In this document: one piece after another, positions 46,415 through 55,828 of the stretch
How the letters are laid out: each line of letters begins with the position of its first letter
Numbering within the stretch: position 1 is the first letter of the stretch
Assembly (NCBI RefSeq): GCF_000227685.2
Contig: NZ_CP007029.1
Location: 3,136,501-3,200,500, forward strand
Direction: 5' to 3'
From: Thioalkalivibrio paradoxus ARh 1
GTDB taxonomy: Bacteria; Pseudomonadota; Gammaproteobacteria; Ectothiorhodospirales; Ectothiorhodospiraceae
Length of the DNA: 64,000 bases
The notes under the pieces: generated by a model
Seen by the model: the letters and a program-made list of their open reading frames with translations, nothing else
Database searches by the model: none
What the model was told of the DNA's origin: nothing
Made by a program: the position numbers and the translations under genes

Positions 46415-49078
46415 TCAGGCCTGCAGCGGGTTGGGTCGACCGGTGTCGATCCCGTACCGGGCGATCGCGTCCGCGACCACGGACGTGTCGATCTCGCCCG
46501 CCTCCGCCAGCGACCGCAGTGCAGCCAGCACGATGTAATGGCAGTTCACCTCGAAATGCCGGCGTAGTGCAGCGCGGGTATCGGAACGCCCGAAGCCATC
46601 GGTGCCCAGCACCCGGTAGGGCGCCGGCACCCAGGCGCGGATCTGGTCAGCGTAGGCTTTCACGTAGTCGGTCGCCGCAATCACCGGTGCCGAGGAACCC
46701 GACAGGCATTGCGTGATCCAGGGCACCGGCGCTTTCGCCTTGGGCCTCAGCAGTGCTTCGCGGTCACAGGCGCGGCCGTCCCGCGCCAGCTCGTTCAAAC
46801 TGGTCGCGCTCCAGATCTCGGAGGAAACGCCGAAATCCTGTTCCAGCAGTTCGGCCGCCGCGATCACCTCGCGCAGGATCGTCCCCGAGCCGAGCAGCCG
46901 TACCCGCTTCTTGCGCCGGCCCGCGGCGGCGAAGCGGTACAGACCGCGCACGATCCCCTCTTCGGCTCCCTCCGGCATCGCCGGCTGCGGGTAGTTCTCG
47001 TTCATCGCGGTGATGTAATAGAACACGCTCTGCTGCTCGACGAACATCCGTTGCAGCCCGCTGTGCACGATCACCGCAAGCTCGTAGGCAAAGGTCGGGT
47101 CGTAGGAGATGCAATTGGGCACGTTCGCCGCCATCATCAGGCTGTGGCCGTCCTGATGCTGCAGGCCCTCGCCGGCCAGCGTGGTGCGCCCGGCGGTACC
47201 GCCGATCAGGAAACCGCGCGCCTGCATGTCCCCCGCGGCCCAGATCAGGTCACCGACCCGCTGGAATCCGAACATCGAGTAATAGATGTAGAACGGAACC
47301 GTCGCGACGCCGTGCGTGGAATAGGAGGTTGCGGCCGCGATCCAGGACGACATCGCGCCAGCCTCGTTGATGCCTTCCTCGAGAATCTGGCCCTTCTTGT
47401 CCTCCTTGTAATACATCACCTGCTCGCGATCCTGCGGCTCGTAGAGCTGACCAACGGAGGAGTAGATGCCGAGCTGGCGGAACAGGCCCTCCATCCCGAA
47501 GGTGCGCGCCTCGTCGGGCACGATCGGCACCACATAGCGGCCGATCTTCTTGTCGCGCGCCAATAGCGTCAGCAGGCGCACGAACGCCATCGTCGTCGAC
47601 ATCTCGCGTTCGCCGCTGGATTCGAGCAGCGCGCCGAACACGTCGAGCCCCGGCACCTCCAGCGGCGCGGCCAGCGGCCGGCGCACCGGCAAAAATCCGC
47701 CCAACGCCTGCCGCCGCTCGAGCATGTACTGCATCTCCGGAGCGTCCGCCTTCGGCCGGACGTATTCGGCAGCCTCGACCTGCTGATCGGTGAGCGGAAT
47801 GTCGAAGCGGTTGCGGAACGCCTTCATGTCGTCGACGTCCAGCTTCTTCTGGCTGTGCGTGCGGTTCTGCGCCTCGCCGGCTGCGCCCATGCCGTAGCCT
47901 TTCACGGTGTGGGCCAGGATCACGGTCGGCTGCCCGACGTGCTCCACTGCCGCCTTGTACGCGGCATACACCTTCACCGGGTCGTGGCCGCCGCGGTTCA
48001 GGCGCCAGATATCCTCGTCGGACATGTTCGCGACCATCGCTTTCAATTCCGGGTACTTCCCGAAGAAGTGCTCGCGTACGTAGGCACCGTCGCGCGACTT
48101 GTAGTTCTGGTAGTCGCCGTCGACCGCTTCCATCATCCGCCGCTGCAGCAGGCCACTCTTGTCGCGCGCGAGCAATGGATCCCAGTACCGGCCCCAGAGG
48201 ACCTTGATCACGTTCCAACCCGCGCCGCGGAAAATCGCCTCGAGTTCCTGCACGATCTTGCCGTTGCCGCGCACCGGTCCGTCGAGCCGCTGCAGGTTGC
48301 AGTTCACGACCCAGGTCAGATTGTCGAGGCGCTCGCGTGACGCCAGCGTGATCGCCCCGAGGGTCTCGGGTTCGTCCACCTCGCCGTCGCCGACAAAGCT
48401 CCAGACGCGCCGATCATCGGTCTTGGCCAGGCCCCGATCCTGCAGATATTTCATGAAGCGGGCCTGGAAGATGCTCATGATCGGCCCGAGGCCCATCGAC
48501 ACCGTCGGGAACTGCCAGTAGTCGGACATCAGCCAGGGGTGCGGGTAGGACGACAGCCCCTTGCCGTCCACTTCGCGGCGGAAGTGATCGAGCTGCTCCT
48601 CGGTCAGCCGTCCCTCCAGGAACGAGCGCGCGTACATGCCGGGCGCGGAGTGCCCCTGGACGAACAGCAGGTCGCCGCCATGCTCGTGCGACGGCGCGCG
48701 CCAGAAGTGATTGAAGCCGACGTCGTACAGCGTGGCCGCCGACGCGAAGGTGGCGATGTGGCCGCCGAGTTCGGCCGAAATCCGGTTCGCCTTGACCACC
48801 ATCGCCATTGCGTTCCAGCGGATGTACGAGCGGATCCGGTGTTCCAGCGCACTGTCACCCGGAAACACCGGCTCCAGGTGCCGCGGGATGGTGTTCACAT
48901 ACGCAGTATTGGCCGAGTACGGCAGGTACGCGCCGCTGCGCCGGGCCTTGTCGATCAGGGACTCGAGCAGCTGGTGGGCCCGCTCGGCGCCATCGGCCTC
49001 GAGAACGGCTTCCAGGGCATCGATCCACTCCTGGGTCTCCTGCGGATCGATGTCGTGCGAGTCGGCATTCCGGTTCAT
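46415..49078 (-). CDS. aceE: Pyruvate dehydrogenase E1 component, homodimeric type
   Basis: Thiamine-diphosphate enzyme that decarboxylates pyruvate and acetylates the lipoyl group of E2. The 887 residues match the single-chain gammaproteobacterial E1: YANTAYVNTIPRHLEP-like start, GGHIATFASAATLYDVGFNHFWR, the ThDP-binding GDGEVDEPETLG...NCNLQRLDGPVRGNGKI, TVKGYGMG, and C-terminal FGRSDTRAALRRHFEV. It is the first gene of the aceEF-lpdA operon, with AAAGGG before the ATG. Confidence 0.97.
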   Translation of the reverse strand: MNRNADSHDIDPQETQEWIDALEAVLEADGAERAHQLLESLIDKARRSGAYLPYSANTAYVNTIPRHLEPVFPGDSALEHRIRSYIRWNAMAMVVKANRISAELGGHIATFASAATLYDVGFNHFWRAPSHEHGGDLLFVQGHSAPGMYARSFLEGRLTEEQLDHFRREVDGKGLSSYPHPWLMSDYWQFPTVSMGLGPIMSIFQARFMKYLQDRGLAKTDDRRVWSFVGDGEVDEPETLGAITLASRERLDNLTWVVNCNLQRLDGPVRGNGKIVQELEAIFRGAGWNVIKVLWGRYWDPLLARDKSGLLQRRMMEAVDGDYQNYKSRDGAYVREHFFGKYPELKAMVANMSDEDIWRLNRGGHDPVKVYAAYKAAVEHVGQPTVILAHTVKGYGMGAAGEAQNRTHSQKKLDVDDMKAFRNRFDIPLTDQQVEAAEYVRPKADAPEMQYMLERRQALGGFLPVRRPLAAPLEVPGLDVFGALLESSGEREMSTTMAFVRLLTLLARDKKIGRYVVPIVPDEARTFGMEGLFRQLGIYSSVGQLYEPQDREQVMYYKEDKKGQILEEGINEAGAMSSWIAAATSYSTHGVATVPFYIYYSMFGFQRVGDLIWAAGDMQARGFLIGGTAGRTTLAGEGLQHQDGHSLMMAANVPNCISYDPTFAYELAVIVHSGLQRMFVEQQSVFYYITAMNENYPQPAMPEGAEEGIVRGLYRFAAAGRRKKRVRLLGSGTILREVIAAAELLEQDFGVSSEIWSATSLNELARDGRACDREALLRPKAKAPVPWITQCLSGSSAPVIAATDYVKAYADQIRAWVPAPYRVLGTDGFGRSDTRAALRRHFEVNCHYIVLAALRSLAEAGEIDTSVVADAIARYGIDTGRPNPLQA

Positions 49079-49184
49079 AGTGATCCCTTTACAGAGGCAG
49101 CCCGGCGGCGCCCGCCGGGCCAGGGCCGATTGCCCTTTCTGCTACCATCGGCAGGCATGCGACGCGGGCGCTGAGAAGGGTGCA

Positions 49185-49214
49185 AGTATCCGGACTGATA
49201 CCCGCGGAGGTCAA
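49185..49214 (-). promoter_or_regulatory. Predicted promoter of aceE-aceF-lpdA
   Basis: The minus strand reads TTGACC (49214-49209), an 18-bp spacer and GATACT (49190-49185), about 105 bp before the aceE start. The leader between contains a GC-rich hairpin (GGCGGGCGCCGCC) near 49100. The gap 49079-49398 (320 bp) between the divergent aceE and rnt genes holds no gene; I see no PdhR-type operator that I can name with confidence. Confidence 0.6.
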
Positions 49215-49398
49215 GCAAGGACCCGTTCTTGCCGGGAACGTCGGCGAAAACAGGCAAAACGAAGCTATTTGTCGCTGATCCCCCGAACCGCATCCGGCTG
49301 TGGCACCATGTTGCCGCGCTGGGTGGGCTGCGCGGGTCAACCGACCCGGCCGCGCAGCGCAACACCGAGCAACTCCGAGACCACAGCGATCAGGACCG

Positions 49399-50070
49399 AT
49401 GACCGAAGCCCAGACACTCCCCCCAGATGCCCGGCCGATGGCGAACCGCTTCCGCGGCTTTCTCCCGGTGGTGGTCGACGTCGAGACCGGGGGTTTCGAC
49501 TGCCACCGGCATGCCCTGCTCCAGGTCGCCGCGGTCTTCCTGCGCCGGGGCGCGGACGATCACCTGCGCAGAGACCGGACGGTGAGCCTGCATGTGCGTC
49601 CGTTCGAGGGAGCGCTGCTGGACCCGAAATCGCTGGAAGTCAACGGAATCGACCCGTTCCACCCCCTGCGCATCGCGCATCCGGAAGACCAGGCGCTCGG
49701 CCGGTTGTTCAGCGAGGTGCGGCGCGAGGTGAAGATCAACCAGTGCAAGCGCGCGATCCTGGTCGGGCACAACGCCCATTTCGACCTGGGCTTCGTGCAC
49801 TCCGCTGCGGAACGCTGCGGGATCCGGCGCAACCCGTTCCACCCGTTCAGCAGCCTGGATACGGTCTCGCTGGCCGCATTGGCCTACGGCCAGACGGTGC
49901 TGGCCAAGGCCGCCGAGGCCGCCGGGTTCGACTGGGACAGCGAGGCCGCGCACAGCGCGGCCTACGATGCCGAGATGACGGCCGACCTGTTTTGCGCGAT
50001 CGCCAACCGCTGGCAGGACGCCGCCGGCATTCCGGAAGCGGCGGCGCTGCTTCCCGCCGCACCGACCTGA
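49399..50070 (+). CDS. rnt: RNase T, 3'-5' exoribonuclease
   Basis: DEDDh exonuclease that trims tRNA CCA turnover products and stable RNA 3' ends. The 223 residues show [12 protein letters not shown] (catalytic Asp and Glu), [13 protein letters not shown] (Asp) and [14 protein letters not shown] (His and Asp). Basic residues in the N-terminal third fit the RNase T dimer nucleic-acid-binding patch. The ATG at 49399 follows AGGA; longer starts have no support. It stands alone, divergent from aceE and convergent with grxD. Confidence 0.94.
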   Translation: MTEAQTLPPDARPMANRFRGFLPVVVDVETGGFDCHRHALLQVAAVFLRRGADDHLRRDRTVSLHVRPFEGALLDPKSLEVNGIDPFHPLRIAHPEDQALGRLFSEVRREVKINQCKRAILVGHNAHFDLGFVHSAAERCGIRRNPFHPFSSLDTVSLAALAYGQTVLAKAAEAAGFDWDSEAAHSAAYDAEMTADLFCAIANRWQDAAGIPEAAALLPAAPT

Positions 50071-50110
50071 GCCGGCCTCTGCAGCGCCGCGATGACCGCG
50101 CGGCCGCGCT

Positions 50111-50437
50111 TCAGGAGGCGCTTCGAGTGTGCGCCTCGTCGACCATCTTCTTCAGTTCGCCGTTCTCGAACAGCTCCAGGGTGATATCACAGCCACCGAC
50201 CAGTTCGCCGTCGATGTAGATCTGCGGGAAGGTCGGCCAGTCCGCAAAGCGCGGCAGATTCTCGAAGACTTCCGGGTCGGCCAGCACGTTCACGTACGCG
50301 AATTCGCGCTCGCAACGCTTCAGCGCCTCCGCGGCCCTGCTGGAAAAGCCGCACATCGGGAACTGCGGCGTGCCCTTCATGAAGATCACCACGGGGTTCT
50401 CTTCGACCTGCTGACGAATCCGATCCATGACATCCAT
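50111..50437 (-). CDS. grxD: Monothiol glutaredoxin, GrxD/Grx4 type
   Basis: CGFS glutaredoxin that carries a 2Fe-2S cluster with glutathione and delivers it to target proteins. The 108 residues contain VVIFMKGTPQFPMCGFSSRAAE (Cys29), WPTFPQIYIDGELVGGCDI and a helical C-terminus. The ATG at 50435-50437 follows a perfect AGGAGG with 6-nt spacing, so the upstream in-frame start is rejected. It is separated from ychF upstream by 121 bp without a gene. Confidence 0.96.
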   Translation of the reverse strand: MDVMDRIRQQVEENPVVIFMKGTPQFPMCGFSSRAAEALKRCEREFAYVNVLADPEVFENLPRFADWPTFPQIYIDGELVGGCDITLELFENGELKKMVDEAHTRSAS

Positions 50438-50558
50438 GGGAGCCTCCTGATGACTCGGTTTTGCCGGCGACATCGCGCCCTTGGCCGTGCCGCTCGAGCG
50501 TAGTGGTTACCCGCCTGCAGCGGACCCGGCGCATGAGGCACCGAGGCGCCGCGAAGAA

Positions 50559-51650
50559 TCAGACGTTGAAGCGGAAATGTACAACGTCCCCTTCGTTCAT
50601 GACGTATTCCTTTCCTTCCAGACGCCATTTGCCGGCGTCCTTCGCTCCCTGCTCGCCGCCGTGGGCGACGAAATCCTGGTAGGCAACGACCTCGGCACGG
50701 ATGAAGCCCTTCTCGAAATCCGTGTGGATCACGCCGGCCGCCTGCGGCGCGGTCGAGCCGCGGCGCACGGTCCACGCCCGCACCTCCTTCGGCCCGCAGG
50801 TGAAGTAGGTCTGCAAATCCAGCAGCCGGTAGGTGGCCCGAATCACGCGATCGAGCCCGGGCTCCTCGAGCCCGAGTTCCGCGAGGAATTCGGCGCGTTC
50901 TTCCGCCTCGAGCTGCGCGATCTCGGCTTCGATCGACGCGCAGACCGGCACCACCTGAGCCCCTTCGGTACTGGCATGGGCCTCGACCTGGGCGAGCAGG
51001 GGGTTGTCGCGAAAACCGTCCTCGGCGACGTTGGCGATGTAGAGCAGCGGCTTGGCCGTCAGCAGATGCAGATCCCGCAACAGCGCCAGCGTCTCGTTCG
51101 ACAGCGCCTGCGCCCGGACCGGCGTCCCCTTGTCCAGCCCGGCGGCGACCCGTTCGGCCACCTCCAGCCGCGCGATCGCCTCCTTGTCCTGCGACTTGGC
51201 TGCCCGGGTCAGGCGCGTGATCGCCTTGGACAGCGTGTCCAGGTCGGCCAGCGCCAGCTCGGTCGCGATGGTCTCGATGTCGGCGAGCGGATCGATGCGG
51301 CCGGCGACATGCACGATGTCGTCGTCCTCGAAACAGCGCACGACCTGTGCGATCGCGTCGGTCTCCCGGACATGGGCGAGAAACTGGTTGCCCAGCCCCT
51401 CACCCTGGGCCGCGCCCGCGACCAGTCCCGCGATGTCGACGAATTCCACCGTGGTCGGCAGCACGCGCTGGGGCTTCACGATCTCCGCCAGCACCGTCAA
51501 ACGCGGATCCGGCACCTCGACCACCCCGACATTCGGGTCGATGGTGCAGAAGGGGTAGTTCTCCGCCGCGATCTCCGCGCGGGTCAGGGCATTGAACAGC
51601 GTGGACTTGCCCACGTTGGGCAGACCGACGATCCCGCACTTCAGACTCAT
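50559..51650 (-). CDS. ychF: YchF/OLA1-family P-loop NTPase
   Basis: Ribosome-associated NTPase of the Obg family that prefers ATP to GTP and affects stress responses. The 363 residues show the P-loop [14 protein letters not shown] (residues 9-17 onward), switch [24 protein letters not shown], a coiled-coil insert and a C-terminal TGS domain ([23 protein letters not shown]). It overlaps pth as ATGA, a pairing conserved in gammaproteobacteria. Confidence 0.96.
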   Translation of the reverse strand: MSLKCGIVGLPNVGKSTLFNALTRAEIAAENYPFCTIDPNVGVVEVPDPRLTVLAEIVKPQRVLPTTVEFVDIAGLVAGAAQGEGLGNQFLAHVRETDAIAQVVRCFEDDDIVHVAGRIDPLADIETIATELALADLDTLSKAITRLTRAAKSQDKEAIARLEVAERVAAGLDKGTPVRAQALSNETLALLRDLHLLTAKPLLYIANVAEDGFRDNPLLAQVEAHASTEGAQVVPVCASIEAEIAQLEAEERAEFLAELGLEEPGLDRVIRATYRLLDLQTYFTCGPKEVRAWTVRRGSTAPQAAGVIHTDFEKGFIRAEVVAYQDFVAHGGEQGAKDAGKWRLEGKEYVMNEGDVVHFRFNV

Positions 51651-52243
51651 GACGTCTTCCCGTTCTCGGCGGCAGGCCGCGCGTGCAGCTCCCGCACGGC
51701 CTTGTCCCAGTCGCCAGCGATCAGATCGCCGGCCGATTCCAGCGCCGCATCGATGGATTCCCGCATCGCGGCCTCCTCGTCGCGGGTCGGACGCTCCAAT
51801 ACGTAGCCGATCACCGCTTCGCGATGCCCGGGATGCCCGATCCCGATGCGCAAACGCGCGAACTCCGCCCCGAGGTGGCGGTGGATGTCGCGCAGCCCAT
51901 TATGTCCGCCGTGGCCGCCGCCCATTTTCAGCCGCGCGGTTCCCACTGGAAGATCGAGGTCGTCGTGAACCACCAGGATCTCCTCGGGGGGAATTCGGTA
52001 GAACGCAGCGAGCTTCTGCAGCGAACCGCCACTGCGGTTCATGAAGGTCAGCGGCTTCAGCAGCAGGCAGCCGGTCGCGCCGACCTGCACGCGCGCGACT
52101 TCGCCCTCGAAGCGCGACTCGGCGCGGAACACGCCGCCATGGCGGCGCACCAGGTGGTCGACAAACCAGAAACCCGCGTTATGCCGGGTATCGGCGTAAC
52201 GCGGGCCCGGATTACCCAGCCCGGCAATCAGACAGATCGGCAT
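51647..52243 (-). CDS. pth: Peptidyl-tRNA hydrolase
   Basis: Cleaves peptidyl-tRNA released from stalled ribosomes, recycling tRNA. The 198 residues show [20 protein letters not shown] with catalytic His21, [45 protein letters not shown] and [11 protein letters not shown]. It lies 24 bp after rplY. Confidence 0.96.
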   Translation of the reverse strand: MPICLIAGLGNPGPRYADTRHNAGFWFVDHLVRRHGGVFRAESRFEGEVARVQVGATGCLLLKPLTFMNRSGGSLQKLAAFYRIPPEEILVVHDDLDLPVGTARLKMGGGHGGHNGLRDIHRHLGAEFARLRIGIGHPGHREAVIGYVLERPTRDEEAAMRESIDAALESAGDLIAGDWDKAVRELHARPAAENGKTS

Positions 52244-52267
52244 CGCCGGCGCACCGATTCACCCCTT

Positions 52268-52906
52268 TCAGACGCCCTCGGCACCCGACTCGGGCTCCTC
52301 GCCTTCCTCGGACGCTGCCTTCTCGCCGCGCGGCATCAGCACGCTCACCACGGCAGTATCGTGATCGCCGCCCTGCACGAGCGCGACCACGGTGACCCCC
52401 TCCGGAAGCGCCAGGTCCGACAGATGCAGCGAATCGCCGACCCCCAGATCCGCGACATCGACCTCGATCGTCTCCGGCAGATTTCCGGGGAGGCACTCGA
52501 TCTCGACCTCGGTCAACTGGCGGTTGATCATGCCGCCGCCGGTCTTCACACCCTTGCAGATGTCCTCGTTCACGAAGCTCAGCGGCACGTGCACACGAAT
52601 CGCCTCGTCGGCGCTGACCCGCAGCAGATCGACATGGACCAGCGTCGGCTTGAACGGGTGGCGCTGCACGTCGCGCAGAATCGCACGTTCCGACTTGCCG
52701 TTCAGGTTCACGGTGAGGATGTGCGAATAGAACGCGTCGTGCTTCAGGTTCAGCAGGATCGCGTTGTGATCCAGGGTGATCGCAACCGGATCCGCGTGCC
52801 CCCCGTAGAGGATCGCCGGCAGTTTGCCGGCGCGGCGCAGGCGGCGGCTCGCACTCGATCCCTGCTCCAGACGCGGTTCGGCTTCGATGACGAAATCCAG
52901 ACTCAT
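52268..52906 (-). CDS. rplY: Ribosomal protein bL25, long (CTC/TL5) form
   Basis: Binds 5S rRNA in the 50S subunit. The 212 residues include the L25 domain ([33 protein letters not shown]) plus the C-terminal TL5 domain ([29 protein letters not shown]) and an acidic tail. E. coli has only the short form; this is the general-stress-type long form. The ATG at 52904-52906 follows GGAG; a longer start would run across the upstream hairpins. Confidence 0.95.
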   Translation of the reverse strand: MSLDFVIEAEPRLEQGSSASRRLRRAGKLPAILYGGHADPVAITLDHNAILLNLKHDAFYSHILTVNLNGKSERAILRDVQRHPFKPTLVHVDLLRVSADEAIRVHVPLSFVNEDICKGVKTGGGMINRQLTEVEIECLPGNLPETIEVDVADLGVGDSLHLSDLALPEGVTVVALVQGGDHDTAVVSVLMPRGEKAASEEGEEPESGAEGV

Positions 52907-52929
52907 CAGTGACGTTCTCCAAAATGAAC

Positions 52930-52978
52930 GCGCCTCATCCGCGACCAGATGAGGCGCAACAAGGGCTCGATCGAGCCC
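52930..52978 (-). promoter_or_regulatory. Two inverted repeats in the prs-rplY gap
   Basis: GCGCCTCAT...ATGAGGCGC (52930-52957) is a perfect 9-bp stem with a 10-nt loop, and GGGCTCGATCGAGCCC (52963-52978) is a perfect 16-bp palindrome. Both lie between the prs stop and the rplY ribosome-binding site. After the first hairpin the minus strand has only a weak T-run (TTCATTTTGG). They could attenuate read-through from prs, serve as an autoregulatory site for bL25, or be an operator. Confidence 0.5.
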
Positions 52979-53020
52979 GACTCGGCGCCGCCCCAGCGGG
53001 CCGGCAGCCATCAGCGAGTA

Positions 53021-53977
53021 TCAGTCCACAAACAGTGAACTCACGGACTCTTCCGTGTTGATGCGCCGGATGGTCTCGGCCAGCATCTCCGCGACGGACA
53101 GCTGGCGAACCCGACTGCAGGCCTGGGCGTTCGGCTGCAGCATCAGCGTATCGGTGACCACCAGCTCATCCAGCATGGAACCCTCTATATTAGCAACTGC
53201 TGGCCCGGAAAGCACGGCATGCGTGGCATAGGCGTACACCTTCGCCGCGCCGTGCTCCTTCAGCGCCCGCGCGGCCTGACACAGCGTTCCCGCGGTATCG
53301 ACCATGTCGTCGATGATCACGCAGCAGCGGTCCTCGACATCGCCGATGATGTGCATCACCTGTGCCTCGTTGGTGCGCGGCCGGCGCTTGTCGATGATCG
53401 CGAGATCGGCATCGTCCAGGCGCTTGGCGATCGCCCGGGCGCGGACCACCCCGCCGACGTCGGGGGACACCACGGTCACATCGCCGGCCTCGCGCCGCCA
53501 GATATCGCCGAGCAGCACCGGCGACGCGTAGATGTTGTCCACCGGCACGTTGAAGAATCCCTGCACCTGGTCCGCATGCACGTCGATCGTCAGCACGCGG
53601 TCCGCACCCACCGCTTCGATCATGTTGGCCACCACCTTGGCCGAAATCGGCACCCTGGCCGAGCGCACCCGGCGATCCTGGCGCGCGTACCCGAAGTACG
53701 GGATCACGGTGGTGATGCGACCGGCCGACGCCCGGCGCAGCGCATCGACCATGATCAGCAGCTCCATGATGTTGTCGTTCGTCGGCTGCCCGGTTGGCTG
53801 GATCACGAACACGTCGCGTCCGCGAACGTTCTCCAGGATCTCGATCTGCACCTCGCCGTCGCTGAACCGCCCCACGGTGGCCTTGCCCATGCGCAGATCC
53901 AGGTAGCCCGCCACCTTGTGGGCGAGGTGCGGGTTGGCATTACCCGTGAAGATCATCATACGGTTCTTGTCGACCAC
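53021..53977 (-). CDS. prs: Ribose-phosphate pyrophosphokinase (PRPP synthase)
   Basis: Makes PRPP from ribose 5-phosphate and ATP for nucleotide, histidine and tryptophan synthesis. The 318 residues show [56 protein letters not shown] and the PRPP-binding [18 protein letters not shown]. The likely start is the GTG at 53975-53977 after GGAAGAG, giving the common family length. It follows tRNA-Gln and ispE in the conserved order. Confidence 0.97.
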   Translation of the reverse strand: MVDKNRMMIFTGNANPHLAHKVAGYLDLRMGKATVGRFSDGEVQIEILENVRGRDVFVIQPTGQPTNDNIMELLIMVDALRRASAGRITTVIPYFGYARQDRRVRSARVPISAKVVANMIEAVGADRVLTIDVHADQVQGFFNVPVDNIYASPVLLGDIWRREAGDVTVVSPDVGGVVRARAIAKRLDDADLAIIDKRRPRTNEAQVMHIIGDVEDRCCVIIDDMVDTAGTLCQAARALKEHGAAKVYAYATHAVLSGPAVANIEGSMLDELVVTDTLMLQPNAQACSRVRQLSVAEMLAETIRRINTEESVSSLFVD

Positions 53978-54216
53978 GGCTCTTCCCGGTCTGAGCGGAT
54001 TGAGTCGGCACGCCCGAAACGAGCGCGGCCAGGGCGGCACAGGCACGCCGCCCCGGCAGAAATTGTATCGCGGGCCCACGGCATCCGCGACGCGGTCACC
54101 CCAGGCGCCACGGCTCCGATGTCGCGGAGCCGACAGGATTACGGCGCGCACGCGCGCCGCCCTGCCGACCCCACTTCGTGACGCGTCGGTGCAACCACCC
54201 GCATCACGGCTTCGTA

Positions 54217-54291
54217 TGGCTGGGCCGGCAGGATTCGAACCTGCGAATGCCGGGATCAAAACCCGGTGCCTTACCGCTTGGCGACGGCCCA
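54217..54291 (-). tRNA. tRNA-Gln (anticodon TTG)
   Basis: On the minus strand a full cloverleaf is readable: acceptor TGGGCC pairs with GGCCCA, D-arm with AAGCGGTAAGG, anticodon stem CGGGT/ATCCCG around loop TTTTGAT with anticodon TTG, and T-arm GCAGGTTCGAATCCTGC. The 3' GCCA is encoded. The first pair is the U1-A72 type typical of bacterial tRNA-Gln. It begins only 11 bp after the ispE stop, so its promoter must lie in or before ispE, or it is processed from an ispE-tRNA-prs transcript. Confidence 0.97.
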
Positions 54292-54302
54292 TCGGTACTA
54301 TC

Positions 54303-55172
54303 TTAAAGCACGGCAACATCCTGCGCGCCGGGATGCCTGTCGCACAGCGGCGACCGGTTGCGCAGCTGCAGCACCCAGCTGCGCCACGCGCAGGGCTGCT
54401 GCGAACGCGCCTGCCGCGCCTGCGCCTCCGACCCGAAGACCCCGAACAGGCACCCACCGGTACCGCTCAACCGGGCCTCCACGCCCAACCCCTCAAGCCA
54501 GTTCAGCGCGGCATCGATGGGCGGATGGCTTCGGCGGGCCAGCGGCTCAAACACGTTCTTCAGTGCCGCATATCCCGAACCCGCGATTTTCTCGGCGGGG
54601 CAATCCCGTGTCAATTCACCCGCCCCGAACATGGTTGCCGTCGAAACCGCGACCCCGGGATCGATCAGCAGGACCCATGGGGTATCCGGCTCGACCGGGA
54701 ACAGGCGCTCGCCGACACCCTCGGCCCAAGCCGCCTGGCCGCGCACGAAGACCGGTACGTCGGCGCCCAGTTCCAGCGCCAGCGAAGCCAGCGCACCGAC
54801 ATCGAGACCCAGCTCGAACAGGTGATTCAACGCCACCAGCGTGGTAGCCGCATCCGAACTGCCGCCGCCGAGACCCCCGCCTACCGGAATACGCTTGGTC
54901 AGTTCGATCCGAGCGCCGAAGCGCCGGCCGCTCGCCCCGGACAGCAATCGGGCGGCGCGCAGGCACAGGTTCTCCGCCGCCTGCAGCCCCGCCGGCGCGT
55001 CCAGCTCGAACGCCCCGCCCGGCAGTGGCGCGAAGCGCAGTTCGTCGACCAGATCGACGAATTGGAATACCGTCTGCAGCTCGTGGTACCCGTCGGACCG
55101 GCGGCCGGTAATCTGCAGGAAACGGTTGACCTTGGCCGGTGCCGGGAAGACGGTGGCGAACGGATCGGTCAC
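54303..55172 (-). CDS. ispE: IspE, 4-diphosphocytidyl-methylerythritol kinase
   Basis: GHMP kinase of the MEP isoprenoid pathway. The 289 residues show [21 protein letters not shown], the ATP loop [21 protein letters not shown], and the C-terminal [18 protein letters not shown]. Position next to lolB and tRNA-Gln-prs is the standard gammaproteobacterial order. It overlaps lolB by 4 bp. Confidence 0.95.
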   Translation of the reverse strand: MTDPFATVFPAPAKVNRFLQITGRRSDGYHELQTVFQFVDLVDELRFAPLPGGAFELDAPAGLQAAENLCLRAARLLSGASGRRFGARIELTKRIPVGGGLGGGSSDAATTLVALNHLFELGLDVGALASLALELGADVPVFVRGQAAWAEGVGERLFPVEPDTPWVLLIDPGVAVSTATMFGAGELTRDCPAEKIAGSGYAALKNVFEPLARRSHPPIDAALNWLEGLGVEARLSGTGGCLFGVFGSEAQARQARSQQPCAWRSWVLQLRNRSPLCDRHPGAQDVAVL

Positions 55173-55828
55173 GACCCGGCCGGTACGCCGAGCTGCCAGC
55201 GCTGTATGGTCAGGCGCAGGTTCATCTCACCTCGAGTCAGCTCCATCGACGTGGGCAGGCGAGCGGGCCCGGCGTCCTCGAACGTGCGATAAATGATCTC
55301 CCAGCCGTCCTGGAACAGCCGCATCGGTTGCCCGCTCCGGTCGGCGCGCAGGTCGAACGGAACCCCAGGGCGGGCCATTCCCCTCACCCAGTGATCCAGG
55401 CCGCTGACCGGGATCTCGCGCCCGGTCATCACCACCATCAACGCGTCGGGGTCGCTGGCTTCGTAGCGCTCGCCGTCGCGCGTGAGCAGCATGGCCCGCT
55501 CGCCGCCCAGCACCAGGCGACCCCCGCCGCGCCCCATCGGGCCGGTCAGATCGATAATCTGGCTGTCGTCCCCGGCACGCCAGCTGAGCTGGCCGCTCCA
55601 GCTCTCGCCGGGCGTTTCCAGCACCAGACGTCCGGCGAGACGCCAGTCCGGAACCGCGGCCACGCGCTCGGCCCTTTCCATGAATGCCTCCTGCGCCAGC
55701 GCCCGCTCCCCGGCCGACTCGGGAAGCGCGGCGCAGCCGGACACAACCAGCGCCAGCAACAGCGCCACCCCGTGTAACACGCGAGGCGGCGTGAGCCATC
55801 GACCCGATGCGCGTGCGGACATGCGCAT
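55169..55828 (-). CDS. lolB: LolB, outer-membrane lipoprotein receptor
   Basis: Receives lipoproteins from LolA and inserts them into the outer membrane. The 219 residues have a lipoprotein signal with lipobox VSGC, then WRLAGRLVLETPGESWSGQLSWRAGDDSQIIDLTGPMGRGGGRL and the LDHWVRGMARPG segment, with a short C-terminal TIQRW strand. The N-terminus before the hydrophobic core is rather long (about 18 residues). It overlaps the TPR gene upstream by one base and ispE downstream by 4 bp. Confidence 0.93.
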   Translation of the reverse strand: MRMSARASGRWLTPPRVLHGVALLLALVVSGCAALPESAGERALAQEAFMERAERVAAVPDWRLAGRLVLETPGESWSGQLSWRAGDDSQIIDLTGPMGRGGGRLVLGGERAMLLTRDGERYEASDPDALMVVMTGREIPVSGLDHWVRGMARPGVPFDLRADRSGQPMRLFQDGWEIIYRTFEDAGPARLPTSMELTRGEMNLRLTIQRWQLGVPAGS

